Source of the DNA: JAYZAP01 sp964645285
GTDB lineage: Bacteria > Pseudomonadota > Alphaproteobacteria > JAAXGF01
Direction: 5' to 3'
NCBI GenBank assembly: GCA_964645285.1
Contig: CAZYDR010000067.1
Location: 1-21,040 of the forward strand
DNA length: 21,040 nucleotides
Positions 1 through 8,057 of this stretch are shown in pieces; positions within the stretch are counted from its first letter, which is position 1; the number at the start of each line of letters is the position of its first letter. Below the pieces are notes generated by a model, which did not search any database, was not told where the DNA came from, and saw nothing but the letters and a program-made list of their open reading frames with translations. The position numbers and the translations under genes are program-made.

Positions 1-18
1 AACGAGCGGGACGTCATT

Positions 19-1395
19 ATGCTCAAGTGGAACGGTACGGCCATCGCGGTTTTTCTGATGGTTGTCATTTGCGGCGCGGCGCCGTCGATCAATGCCGGCC
101 TGCCGGTCGCCGTGGACGGTCAACCATTGCCGACCCTGGCGCCGATGATCAAGCAGGTGGCGCCGGCGGTGGTCAATATCGCCACCGAGGGCCGCGTCCG
201 AGTGCGCCAGAACCCGCTGCTCAACGACCCTTTCTTTCGCCGGTTTTTCAACCTGCCGACGATCGAGCGCGAACGGCGGGTTCAGAGTGTCGGGTCGGGC
301 GTTATCGTCGATGCCGTCAACGGCTATGTGCTGACCAACAATCACGTCATTGCCAACGCCGACAAGATCGTTATTACCCTGCGTGACCGCCGCCAGTTCG
401 AGGCCGAGCTGATCGGCACCGATCCGGATACGGACATTGCGGTACTGAAAATTCCAGCCGAGGACCTGACCGCGCTTCAATTGGGCGATTCCGACGCCCT
501 CGAAGTCGGCGATTTCGTGGTCGCCATCGGCAACCCCTTCGGCATCGGTCAGACCGTGACGTCGGGAATTGTCAGCGCCATTCGCCGCAGCGGCTTAGGG
601 ATCGAAGGCTACGAGGACTTCATCCAGACCGATGCGTCGATCAACCCGGGCAAGTCCGGCGGCGCCCTGTTCACCCTGCGCGGCGAGCTTATCGGCATCA
701 ACACGGCCATCATCGGTCCCAGTGGCGGCAACGTCGGAATCGGCTTCGCTATTCCGATCAAAATGGCCCAGCAGATCTTGGCTCAGCTTGTGACCTTTGG
801 CGAGGTGCACCGCGGCTTGCTCGGCGTCAACGCTCAAGACCTGACACCGAAAATCGCCGAAGCCCTTGGCATCGACATTCACCAGGGTGCCATCGTCAGC
901 CGCGTCGGTGACAACTCACCGGCGGCACGGGCCGGGTTGGCATCCGGTGATATCATCACCGCCATCGGTGGCGAGGTGATCTACGGGGCCAGTGACGTGA
1001 GAAACAAGATCGGCCTGCTCAGGGTCGGCGACCAGGTCGAGATTACCGTTCTACGTGATGGCGCTGCCATTACCCTGACGGCCGAGGTGGCCGAGCCCAA
1101 GATCGTAAGCGTGGAGGGCCAGGGCGCCGCCAAGCGGCTGTCCGGTCTCACGGTGGCGCCACTTACCGACGAGTCGCCGCTCTATGGCACGGTTGAAGGG
1201 GTGCTGGCGGTCAAGGTCAAGAAGAACAGCTCGGCCTGGCGGACCGGCCTGCGCAAGGGCGATGTCATTTTTGAGGTGAATGACCAGCCGATCCCGACCA
1301 TCGAGACGTTCCGCGAGGCGATATCGACCGAGCAACGCAAACTGGTGGTCAAGCTGCGCCGCGGTAATGCTCAGATGTTTATCGTCGTTCGCTAG
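19..1395 (+). CDS. Do/HtrA (DegP/DegQ-like) periplasmic serine endoprotease
   Basis: This is a 458-residue secreted protease of envelope protein quality control, which degrades or chaperones misfolded periplasmic proteins. Residues 1-26 form a signal peptide (basic start, hydrophobic core, AINA-like cleavage region). The trypsin-like domain follows with a visible triad: His109 in TNNHVI, Asp139 in DTDIAVLK and Ser213 in GKSGGAL. Two PDZ domains occupy roughly residues 255-345 and 372-455, the usual Do-family layout and length. The linker after the N-terminus is short, which is more like DegQ than E. coli DegP. The residue before the catalytic serine is Lys212, where the family usually has Asn (GNSGG), an oddity near the oxyanion hole. 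The ATG at 19 gives a clean signal peptide, but only 18 bases lie upstream, so the promoter is out of view. The gene converges with the response regulator, with a 4-bp gap. Family assignment is secure; the exact paralogue is not. Confidence 0.95.
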   Translation: MLKWNGTAIAVFLMVVICGAAPSINAGLPVAVDGQPLPTLAPMIKQVAPAVVNIATEGRVRVRQNPLLNDPFFRRFFNLPTIERERRVQSVGSGVIVDAVNGYVLTNNHVIANADKIVITLRDRRQFEAELIGTDPDTDIAVLKIPAEDLTALQLGDSDALEVGDFVVAIGNPFGIGQTVTSGIVSAIRRSGLGIEGYEDFIQTDASINPGKSGGALFTLRGELIGINTAIIGPSGGNVGIGFAIPIKMAQQILAQLVTFGEVHRGLLGVNAQDLTPKIAEALGIDIHQGAIVSRVGDNSPAARAGLASGDIITAIGGEVIYGASDVRNKIGLLRVGDQVEITVLRDGAAITLTAEVAEPKIVSVEGQGAAKRLSGLTVAPLTDESPLYGTVEGVLAVKVKKNSSAWRTGLRKGDVIFEVNDQPIPTIETFREAISTEQRKLVVKLRRGNAQMFIVVR

Positions 1396-1399
1396 AGCG

Positions 1400-1900
1400 C
1401 TAGGCGTTTTCGCGCTGGTCGCCTCCACCTTCCGTAAGTAGACGTTCGATCGGTAAGACGGTCGTGCCCATGTCGCCATCGCCATGTGGTTGCTCATCAT
1501 TATCGAGAATGATCGATGGTACAAATTTTTCACCAGACAGAACTAACTGCAAGGCGCTGAGAATCGCCCTGCCGCCCAAGGTTTTGGGAATATAGCCGTG
1601 GGCGCCGCGTACCAGGGCATCGAGCACTAGCTTGCGGTCATAGGTTCCCGACAGGATCACCACGGGCACGTCGGGGCAGGTCTCACACATCCGGTCGAGG
1701 CCCTTGAGCCCGTCCATACCGGGCATGGACAGATCCAGGATGACCAGATCAAGACCATCGACGGACTGAGCAAGTTCCAGAGCCCGCGCGAAATCATCAG
1801 CTTCGACGATTTCGACGTCATGGTCGTCATCGAGGCGCTTCATAAGCAGTTTCAGACCATCTCGTAGCAGGTGATGATCGTCGGCAAGCACGATCTTCAT
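1400..1900 (-). CDS. Stand-alone response regulator receiver protein (NarL/FixJ-type receiver, no output domain)
   Basis: The product is 166 residues from the ATG at 1900. It opens directly with a receiver strand, MKIVLADDHH, so this start was preferred over GTG 1945 and ATG 1933, which add a tail unlike the family; none of the three has a clear Shine-Dalgarno site. Receiver hallmarks are present: acidic pair Asp7/Asp8, phospho-acceptor Asp56 in ILDLSMPGMDG, the LSG switch residue near 84 and Lys106. The closest family pattern is the receiver of LuxR/NarL regulators (DDHHLLRDGL, ALRGAHGYIPK-like). The usual C-terminal LuxR helix-turn-helix is missing: after about residue 130 only 36 low-complexity residues remain. 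It may therefore act by protein contact, like a CheY- or SpdR-type signalling protein, or be a truncated regulator. No histidine kinase is adjacent. It diverges from the glpD operon. Confidence 0.85.
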   Translation of the reverse strand: MKIVLADDHHLLRDGLKLLMKRLDDDHDVEIVEADDFARALELAQSVDGLDLVILDLSMPGMDGLKGLDRMCETCPDVPVVILSGTYDRKLVLDALVRGAHGYIPKTLGGRAILSALQLVLSGEKFVPSIILDNDEQPHGDGDMGTTVLPIERLLTEGGGDQRENA

Positions 1901-2269
1901 TAATGTGGTCGCCGGGTACCGTAAAATAGTCATACATTGTTGCACAGAGGTGGATAAGTAAGGGTTGAAAATTGACTTTAGGTTAACTTTTATTAACAGT
2001 CTGAGGGAACTTTACTCAAAAATTTTACTACTTTTTATTGTGTTCATACCTTTGTATGTAATCCTGGCGCCTGTGGACTGTGAAACCCAATAGTCGATCA
2101 CCACTTTAGACGGCCCTCCCAGAATCGTCACCGACTCCTACCAATGCTGCGGCTACCCTCAATTTTCCTTGCGCAACGTCGGCCGTCGCCATACTAACGA
2201 TGGCCGCGAGCGCAATTGGATCGAACGTTCAGCATGACCCTGCTTTCGGCCAAAAATCCAGAGGAGAGG
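1901..2269. promoter_or_regulatory. AT-rich divergent intergenic region between receiver gene and glpD
   Basis: About 370 bp separate the divergent receiver and glpD genes. The part from about 1946 to 2065 is clearly AT-rich against its surroundings and should hold promoters for one or both genes, although no convincing -35/-10 pair could be fixed. Visible elements are an inverted repeat GTTAA-6 nt-TTAAC (1982-1997), which resembles the alphaproteobacterial CtrA box TTAA-N7-TTAA but with spacing one base short; GGTGGATAA (1949-1957), an 8/9 match on the minus strand to a DnaA box; and a small inverted repeat GCCAT-7 nt-ATGGC (2188-2204) 65 bp before glpD. All are weak single matches. Confidence 0.45.
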
Positions 2270-3811
2270 ATGGCGACATTGAGCTTCGACGGCACCGTTG
2301 ATCTCATGATCGTCGGCGGCGGTATCAACGGCACGGGAATCGCCCGCGATGCCGCGGGAAGAGGCTTGTCGGTAATCCTCTGCGAACAGGACGACCTGGC
2401 TTCCGCGACGTCCTCGGCCAGTAGCAAACTTATCCACGGTGGCCTACGCTACCTTGAACACTACGCATTTCGGCTGGTGCGCGAAGCCTTGTCCGAACGC
2501 GAGACCTTGCTGACCAATGCGCCTCATATCATTCGCCCGCTTCAGTTTGTTTTGCCTCATGACGCCAATACCAGGTCGGCGTGGTTAGTCCGCGCCGGGT
2601 TATTCTTATACGACCACCTGGGTAATCGTGGGCGCTTACCGGGGTCAAGCGCCATCGACTTGCGTTCGGCACCGGCAGGGGTGCCACTTTGCGCCAAGTT
2701 TAGCCGTGGATTCACCTATGCCGACTGCTGGGTCGACGACGCACGCCTGGTGGTTCTCAACGCCCGCGACGCCGCTGACCGAGGCGCACAAATCCTAACG
2801 CGCACCCGCTGCCTTGGGGCGCGACGCGAGAGCGACCACTGGGTGGTATCAATGCGCGACCAAAAGACCGGGAATGAGGCCGAATTTCATGCCCGGATAT
2901 TGGTCAACGCGGCGGGGCCATGGGCTGATCCGGTCTATGAGTCGGTAACCGGCAGCCGGCACACCCCCACTCTGCGGTTGGTCAAGGGCAGCCACATCGT
3001 CGTCGACCGCCGCTATGAAGGGGAACACGCCTATATTCTGCAAAACAGTGATGGACGAGTGGTTTTCGCCCTGCCCTTCGAAGGCCGCTTTACGCTAATT
3101 GGCACCACGGACAGCTTCTTCGATGGCGACCCTTCCCAGGTGTGGATCAACGATGGCGAAGTGATCTATCTCTGCGATGCCTTCAACCGCTTCTTCGCCG
3201 ACCCGCTGACACCAACAGACGTGGTGTGGTCCTATGCCGGTGTACGGCCTCTCTACGGCGACGAGCCGGAAAATCCCTCTAAACTAAGCCGCGATTACAC
3301 ACTGGACCTCAATCGTGGGAACGGACACGAAGCGCCGCTATTGTCGGTACTTGGCGGCAAAATTACGACCTACCGGCGCCTGGCCGAGCATGCCATGACC
3401 ATGATTGCGCCCTTTGTGCCGAAAACGAGCGGCGCCTGGACCGCCGCCGCGCCGTTGCCCGGCGGCGACATTCCCGACGGTAATGTGGAACGTTTCGCCG
3501 AGGAATTGCGCCGCGACCGGCCATGGCTGGCAACCGAACTCGCAGAGCGCTTGGCCCGGTCTTATGGAACAAGGGCCGAAACCTTGCTCGGCGACACGGA
3601 CTTGGCAACCGACCTGGGCCATGACTTCGGCGCCGGCCTGCACGAGCGTGAGGTTGCCTATCTCACCCGATATGAGTGGGCCGAGACGGCGGAAGACATT
3701 CTGTGGCGGCGCAGTAAACTGGGCCTCCATGTGCCGGCAAGAGCCCAAGCAGAGCTTGAGCAATGGCTCCCCAAGCATCCGTCCGATCACCCTATGAGCA
3801 CACTGCAATGA
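2270..3811 (+). CDS. glpD: Aerobic glycerol-3-phosphate dehydrogenase (FAD-dependent)
   Basis: The product oxidises sn-glycerol-3-phosphate to dihydroxyacetone phosphate at the inner face of the cytoplasmic membrane and passes electrons through FAD to quinone. Of 513 residues, the N-terminus holds the Rossmann FAD motif GGGINGTG (residues 16-23), followed by ARDAAGRG and the GlpD signature SSKLIHGGLRYLE. The C-terminal DAO_C-like region ends near ARAQAELEQWL. Length and motif order match GlpD. ATG 2270 was chosen because GAGGAGAGG lies directly before it and the protein then begins at the family's usual place; an in-frame TTG at 2216 would add 18 unlikely residues. The stop overlaps the next ATG (ATGA, 3808-3811), so glpS is translationally coupled. 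GlpD as first gene before a GlpSTPQ-type transporter is the known rhizobial-type glycerol operon order. It appears intact, unlike several genes behind it. Confidence 0.96.
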   Translation: MATLSFDGTVDLMIVGGGINGTGIARDAAGRGLSVILCEQDDLASATSSASSKLIHGGLRYLEHYAFRLVREALSERETLLTNAPHIIRPLQFVLPHDANTRSAWLVRAGLFLYDHLGNRGRLPGSSAIDLRSAPAGVPLCAKFSRGFTYADCWVDDARLVVLNARDAADRGAQILTRTRCLGARRESDHWVVSMRDQKTGNEAEFHARILVNAAGPWADPVYESVTGSRHTPTLRLVKGSHIVVDRRYEGEHAYILQNSDGRVVFALPFEGRFTLIGTTDSFFDGDPSQVWINDGEVIYLCDAFNRFFADPLTPTDVVWSYAGVRPLYGDEPENPSKLSRDYTLDLNRGNGHEAPLLSVLGGKITTYRRLAEHAMTMIAPFVPKTSGAWTAAAPLPGGDIPDGNVERFAEELRRDRPWLATELAERLARSYGTRAETLLGDTDLATDLGHDFGAGLHEREVAYLTRYEWAETAEDILWRRSKLGLHVPARAQAELEQWLPKHPSDHPMSTLQ

Positions 3812-4843
3812 TCGACCTGATCGGCGTCGGTAATGGCGATACCCTATCTTCCATCGACCTCACCATCGAAGATGGCGTATCGACGGTGTTGCTCGGCCCC
3901 ACGGACACAGGTAAGACCGCGTTACTGCGAATTATGGCAGGCCTCGATTCACTGCACCAAGGGCAGGTCAACCGCGGCGACGGCGCACCGACCATTGCCT
4001 TGATCCAGGCCGAAGCCTGTAACTACCCAAAGCTATCCGTTCTGGACAATATCGCCGCGCCCCTGAAGCAGCTCCGCCTGGACACCGCCGAGATCGAACG
4101 CAAGGTGCGGGCCATGGCCCGACGCATGGGTCTTGGCCCGCATCTTGACAGCCATCCGGGTCAATTGAGCGCCGAACAACAGCAACGGCTCGCCATGGCT
4201 CGAGCCCTGGTCAAGGACCCTGATATTCTTCTGCTCGACGATATCCTGGCGCCGTTGAACCCGGACCAGCGCAATCGGCAGCGCGATGAACTCTTCACCA
4301 TTCTCGCAGAGCGCCAGGGCGTCACGGTCTACGCCACCAGCAATCCTCGGGAAGCCATGATGCTGGCGTCGCACACAGCCGTATTGGACAACGGCCACAT
4401 CGTGCAAACGGCGAAGTTCAGGGCCATTCATCGTGCGCCGGCGACCTTAAGCGTGGGTGAGTTCATCTGCAACCCGCCGCTGAATATCTTCCATGGCCGA
4501 ATTGATAAGGGCGACGTCAGGTTCGAAACCGACGTTCAATTTGTCCTGCCGGAGCATTTATCGGACCTGACCAGTGGCCCCTATCGCTTCGCCGTTCGCG
4601 CCAATCACCTCACCCTCTCCGGGCGTCTTAGTGGTGACGTTACCCGCGACTGTCGATTTGGCCGAAGACAACGGGATCGACACGACGTTGCACATGCGTC
4701 ATGGCGATACCCCGTTCATCGCCTTGCTACGGGGTATCGGAGTCATTGAAAACGGTGCGGCCGTGGGCGTCTATATGGACCCGAGCCGCCTTCTGGCTTT
4801 CCACACGGACGGCGCCCTTGTCGCCGCGCCGGAGGATCACTGA
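3808..4843 (+). pseudogene. glpS: Glycerol ABC transporter ATPase GlpS-like, +1 frameshift near the C-terminus
   Basis: This is an ATP-binding subunit of a CUT1-type importer, by position and motifs GlpS of the glycerol uptake system. The start ATG 3808 overlaps the glpD stop. Walker A GPTDTGKT is at residues 30-37; the signature is LSAEQ (120-124) instead of LSGGQ; Walker B is LLLDD, with Asp where the catalytic Glu usually stands; the H-loop reads YATSNPREA without histidine. A non-canonical H-loop is, as I recall, common in this glycerol subfamily. The frame stays open to 4749, but from about 4610-4650 the expected TOBE-type C-terminus (VTLPATVDLAEDNGIDTTLHM to DPSRLLAFHTDG) continues in the next frame and stops at 4841-4843, touching the next ATG. 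One extra base therefore lies near 4610-4650. A truncated 313-residue product could still contain the whole nucleotide-binding domain. A sequencing indel is the alternative to true decay. Confidence 0.82.
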
Positions 4844-5996
4844 TGGCGCTAATCGAACTAAAGGGTGTTGCCCATTCCTATGACCCCCGGCCGCAAAACC
4901 GGCGGACTACGCCATACGGAAAGTCGATGTTCAGTGGGCGGACGGCGCCATTCACGCCCTGGTTGGCCCCGAAGGATGCGGCAAGACAACCCTGCTTGAG
5001 ACGATCTCCGGGTTGATCGAGCCGAGCAACGGACGGATGTTGTTCGATGACAGCGACGTGACTGGCCAAACGCCGGCACAGCGAAACATTGCCCATGTGT
5101 TCCGGGACCCGGTGGTCTACGGCACCATGACGGTGTTTGACAACCTGGCTTTCCCTCTGTGAAACCGGGGCCTGCCCCTCAATGACATTCGACTGCGGAT
5201 TGATCGGGTGATTGAACTGTTTGACCTGGGCGCCGACCTGGAGCGCCCTGCCAGAGGGCTCGACACCGAAACCCAACACAAGACCGCCTTGGGTCGGGCG
5301 CTAATTCGCGATGACGCCGCGGCCATCCTGCTCAACGACCCTCTTGCCGCCATGAGCGTGGAATCCCGGCGCCGGTTTCGCCGCGATCTCAGGCTTTGGC
5401 GCAGGCCCTCAGCACCGACCCTGGTCTACGCCACTGATGATCCCGCCGAGGCCATGGCTCTGGCTGACCAGGTTACGGTGATGCACCAGGGTGAAGTGGT
5501 GCAGAGCGGCACCCCGCGCGAACTGATGGAAACTCCGAAGGATCGCTATGTCGGGCAAACCATCGGTGAGCCGGTGATGAATATAGTGCCGTGCCAGATC
5601 GACGGTGATCGCGCCGTCGTCGAAAATTTGAATATCCCTCTTGCCCCGGGTCTCGCCTCTCGTGCGGCACAAACCGGCAAGGCTCTCGAACTGGGCATCC
5701 GGCCAGAGTATCTCCGCTTCAGCGCAGCCATGTTCGGTGGCGCCGTCCAGGTCAATCTCGTCGGTGTCGCTGAGCACGGCGCATTCAAGTTGGTCACCGC
5801 GCGGGTCGGCAAGCTGCGGCTGACCGTCAAGGTACCTGGCCACGAATTGGTCCCGGGCCGCCAGGGCTGGCTCGTCTTCCCACCTGAGCGGACGATGATA
5901 TTTGCCGCCGGCGAGGCGATCTCCCGATGGCGCAGTCACACCACAGCGGATACACCGGAAAACGGCCAGAGCTCTTGGCCCTGCCGGCTGCCGTAA
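4843..5996 (+). pseudogene. glpT: Glycerol ABC transporter ATPase GlpT-like, frameshift plus nonsense codon
   Basis: This is the second CUT1 ATPase of the glycerol operon. ATG 4843 overlaps the glpS stop (TGATG). The N-terminus MALIELKGVAHSYD is in one frame. From about 4900 the family sequence continues in another frame (YAIRKVDVQWADGAIHALVG, then Walker A GPEGCGKTT at about 4965-4991), implying one lost base near 4875-4905. An in-frame TGA at 5160-5162 interrupts NLAFPL-stop-NRGLP, where the family often has Arg; one C-to-T change in CGA would explain it. After it the frame is open with a degenerate signature (LDTETQHKTALGRAL), Walker B ILLNDPL with Asn for Asp, YATDDPAEAM at the H-loop and a TOBE domain with LGIRPEYLRF. 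The frame runs about 70 bases into the next gene, so the original stop seems lost. At least two lesions make it a likely pseudogene. Confidence 0.85.
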
Positions 5997-6564
5997 TCGG
6001 CGTTGCCGCCGTTGTCGTTGCCCTGGCCGTTACCGTCGTCCTGGCCCTCTATGACATTCGCGACCCCTTAGCGCGGACCTTTGTCGGTGGCGAATGGTTT
6101 GCGGTGGTTATCGGCGTTGCATACCGCCATACTCAACCAGCTTATCTTTACCAGCCTGGTGCTGGTAATCGAGGTGCCTCTGGGCGTGGCGCTTGCCTTC
6201 GCCCTTCCCCGCCACGGCGCCGGTGCAACGTTTTGGATCTTTTTGCTTGCCCTGCCCCCGGCTACGCCATGTGGAAATCTCGGCGATCCTGCTGCCGTTG
6301 GCTATCGCCGCCGTTTTCCGTGTGGCCGATAGCCTTGCGGTCTATGCGGCGCCGGTTGCCATGTTTGGCGACGGGCCAACCGAGGCACCGGTATTATTGA
6401 CCCAGCACATTGCCGAAACCGCCCTTGACCGCTTCGATGTGGGCGCCGCCAGCGCGGTGTCGTCGCTTTATGTCGTGGCTGCGTTGCCGCTGGTCCTCTT
6501 GGCCTATGGTGTGATTGCCGGTTGCCGCCAGGGAGACCGGTCATGCCAGAGAGGACGGTCATGA
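5927..6564 (+). pseudogene. glpP: Glycerol ABC transporter permease GlpP-like, frameshifted and internally deleted
   Basis: This is the remnant of the first CUT1-type permease. ATG 5927 begins a plausible N-terminus with one strong membrane segment (ALPAAVIGVAAVVVALAVTVVLALY). Family sequence then moves to a second frame at about 6100-6120 (ALHTAILNQLIFTSLVLVIEVPLGVALAFAL, WIFLLALPP) and to a third at about 6265-6285 (ILLPLAIAAVFRVADSLAVYAAPVAMFGDGPTEAPVLL to DVGAASAVSS). Only about 210 codons remain, against about 290 in the family. The missing part is the central region after the family's PWN motif, including the EAA loop that contacts the ATPase (EAAxxDG). I infer an internal loss of roughly 230 bp near 6265-6285. 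Without the EAA loop the protein could not couple to ATPases even if read through. It overlaps the glpQ start by 22 bases. Confidence 0.82.
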
Positions 6565-7364
6565 TCGTCACCTTGCGCCGGGTCGCCCTTGCCGCCTATG
6601 CGGTGTTTCTGCTGACACCGTTCTATTGGATGGTGAACCTGTCGTTCCAGCCCAACAACGACATTCTCAAGTCGGTCGAAGTCTTTCCCCACGGTATCAG
6701 TCACAAGAATTACCTGACGGTACTCGGCGATTCTGTATGGGCGTCCGGCTTTTTCAACGGCCTGATCTACGCCGGCTTAAGCACCATTATCGCCTTGGCC
6801 GTCGCCCTGCCCGCCGCCTACGCCATCTCACGGCGCCGTTTCCGGGGACGCCAGGTGTTGCTGGGTTGGCTGCTGGCCAATCGCATGGTGCCGCCCGTGG
6901 TATTCGTCGCCGTCTATTTCGAGGCTGCCCGCGCCACCGCTCTCTTCGACAGCTACACCGCCGTAGCCCTGGCGCACTGCCTATTCACGGTGCCCCTCGC
7001 TATGTGGCTACTCAGGCGCTATATGGATCAAGTGTCACGGCATCTAGACGAGGCCGCCTTGCTTGACGGTTTCAGCTTCTCCAGCTTTTTCATGACGATT
7101 CTCCTGCCGGCAATACGGCCCGGCGTGACCACCACGGCGGCATTCTGTTTTCTGTATTCCTGGATTGAGTTCCTGCTCGCCCGGAGCCTGACAGCGTCGA
7201 ACGCGGCGCCCCTGACAACCACCATGATTGACGCGGCGAACAGCAGCGAACCGCCGTGGGGCACAATCGCCGCCGCCGCTGTTTTGAGTCTGCTGCCGGG
7301 GCTGGTGATTGTCTGGGCCGCCCGTCACCACATTGCCACGGTACTTAGTTTCGGCCGGCGATAA
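6543..7364 (+). CDS. glpQ: ABC transporter permease, GlpQ-like (CUT1 family)
   Basis: This is an inner-membrane permease subunit of the carbohydrate-type importer family, by position the second permease of the glycerol system. It has 273 residues with about six hydrophobic segments. The first is VALAAYAVFLLTPFYWMV, and the last is near AAVLSLLPGLVIVWAA. The cytoplasmic EAA loop is intact: LDEAALLDGFSFSSFFMTILLP. The motif LTPFYWMVNLSFQ is the usual N-terminal signature of second CUT1 permeases. ATG 6543 has GGGAG seven bases upstream; the in-frame TTG 6522 and ATG 6561 are less well supported. The gene is open throughout, in contrast with glpS, glpT and glpP. Its TAA abuts the stop of the convergent lipoprotein gene with no spacer. 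The binding-protein gene that should follow is missing, so a working transporter is doubtful. Confidence 0.88.
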   Translation: MPERTVMIVTLRRVALAAYAVFLLTPFYWMVNLSFQPNNDILKSVEVFPHGISHKNYLTVLGDSVWASGFFNGLIYAGLSTIIALAVALPAAYAISRRRFRGRQVLLGWLLANRMVPPVVFVAVYFEAARATALFDSYTAVALAHCLFTVPLAMWLLRRYMDQVSRHLDEAALLDGFSFSSFFMTILLPAIRPGVTTTAAFCFLYSWIEFLLARSLTASNAAPLTTTMIDAANSSEPPWGTIAAAAVLSLLPGLVIVWAARHHIATVLSFGRR

Positions 7365-7880
7365 TCAGAAGGAGGTAGCGATGCCCTGTTGCCGCGCCGC
7401 CCAATCGTCACCGCCAACGCTATTCTTGGCAACCACACGGCCGGCTTCGGTTTCGTCGATGACCCAGGCCTGCAGGCTGCCCTTTCGATAGGTACCTGTC
7501 ACGCGGTAGATGTGTCCGGGCAAGACATCGAGGGTCAGTCGTCCCGGCCGCGACAAGGTTATGGCGCAGTCCCCTATAACAGCCGCGCACAGCGAAGCGT
7601 AACGGTACAGGAAGTGGACATCGTGGAGACCGGGATAGACCTCGACGGTGCCATAGAGGGGAATGTCGTTGCCATCGACCAAACTGGTGTTATCAATCCG
7701 CGTAACCGTTAACGCGCCACGACCAAGCAAGTAGACCTCCTCGGCCGGCCCACCCCTGATCACCGCCGTACCCGTAGCCGACATGGCGACGGCGACTGGG
7801 GTGGTCACTGGCCCGACACAGGCCGCCGCCAGCAACAACACAACCGGCATTATCGCGATTCCGACGCAACTTCGCCGCAT
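7365..7880 (-). CDS. Putative lipoprotein of unknown function
   Basis: The product is 171 residues. The N-terminus MRRSCVGIAIMPVVLLLAAAC is a lipoprotein signal: basic start, hydrophobic core, and LAAAC with Cys21 as likely lipid-modified residue. The mature part is predicted to be periplasmic, probably outer-membrane anchored, and beta-rich, with segments such as GTVEVYPGLHDVHFLYRY and TLDVLPGHIYRVTGTY that recall PEGA-like surface-protein modules; I do not recognise a named family. Three cysteines in the mature chain include a C-x9-C-like pair (SLCAAVIGDC) that could form a disulfide. ATG 7880 was chosen because GGGAG lies six bases upstream and it gives a clean signal peptide; an in-frame upstream extension would bury the signal. 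Its TGA abuts the glpQ TAA on the opposite strand. It diverges from the glycan block across 177 bp. Confidence 0.7.
   Translation of the reverse strand: MRRSCVGIAIMPVVLLLAAACVGPVTTPVAVAMSATGTAVIRGGPAEEVYLLGRGALTVTRIDNTSLVDGNDIPLYGTVEVYPGLHDVHFLYRYASLCAAVIGDCAITLSRPGRLTLDVLPGHIYRVTGTYRKGSLQAWVIDETEAGRVVAKNSVGGDDWAARQQGIATSF
7369..7383 (+). promoter_or_regulatory. Orphan strong ribosome-binding site plus ATG just after glpQ
   Basis: AAGGAGG (7369-7375), a five-base spacer and ATG (7381-7383) lie a few bases past the glpQ stop, exactly where the next transporter gene of a glp operon would start. The reading frame closes after 36 codons at 7491 and has no family likeness. It may be the relic of a removed gene (glpU or glpV). 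It also lies inside the last codons of the reverse lipoprotein gene (Thr-Ser-Phe region), so chance is a fair alternative. Confidence 0.4.
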
Positions 7881-8057
7881 CCAGCACTCCCGATTCCAGA
7901 CCACACACGCCACGCTACGGTACCCAACTTTACAATTTCGCGGATTTCCGGCAAACCTTGCCATCGTCGAACGACCACCCGCGCCGTTTCATGGGCTGGC
8001 GCATTTTAGCATAGTTGTCGTGGTCCCGGGGAAGGGACGGAAAGGCTTGAAGAGCAA

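Noticed and set aside
3338..4431. Reverse open frames of 130-156 codons opposite glpD and glpS
   Set aside because: Antisense shadows with no domain, ribosome-binding site or family likeness.
4600..4660. Programmed frameshift producing two GlpS forms
   Set aside because: No slippery heptamer or strong downstream structure was noticed, and neighbouring genes carry plain lesions, so an ordinary indel is simpler.
5160..5162. In-frame TGA of the GlpT-like gene as selenocysteine or programmed readthrough
   Set aside because: No selenocysteine-type hairpin noticed downstream, the family has no cysteine there, and the same gene has a separate frameshift.
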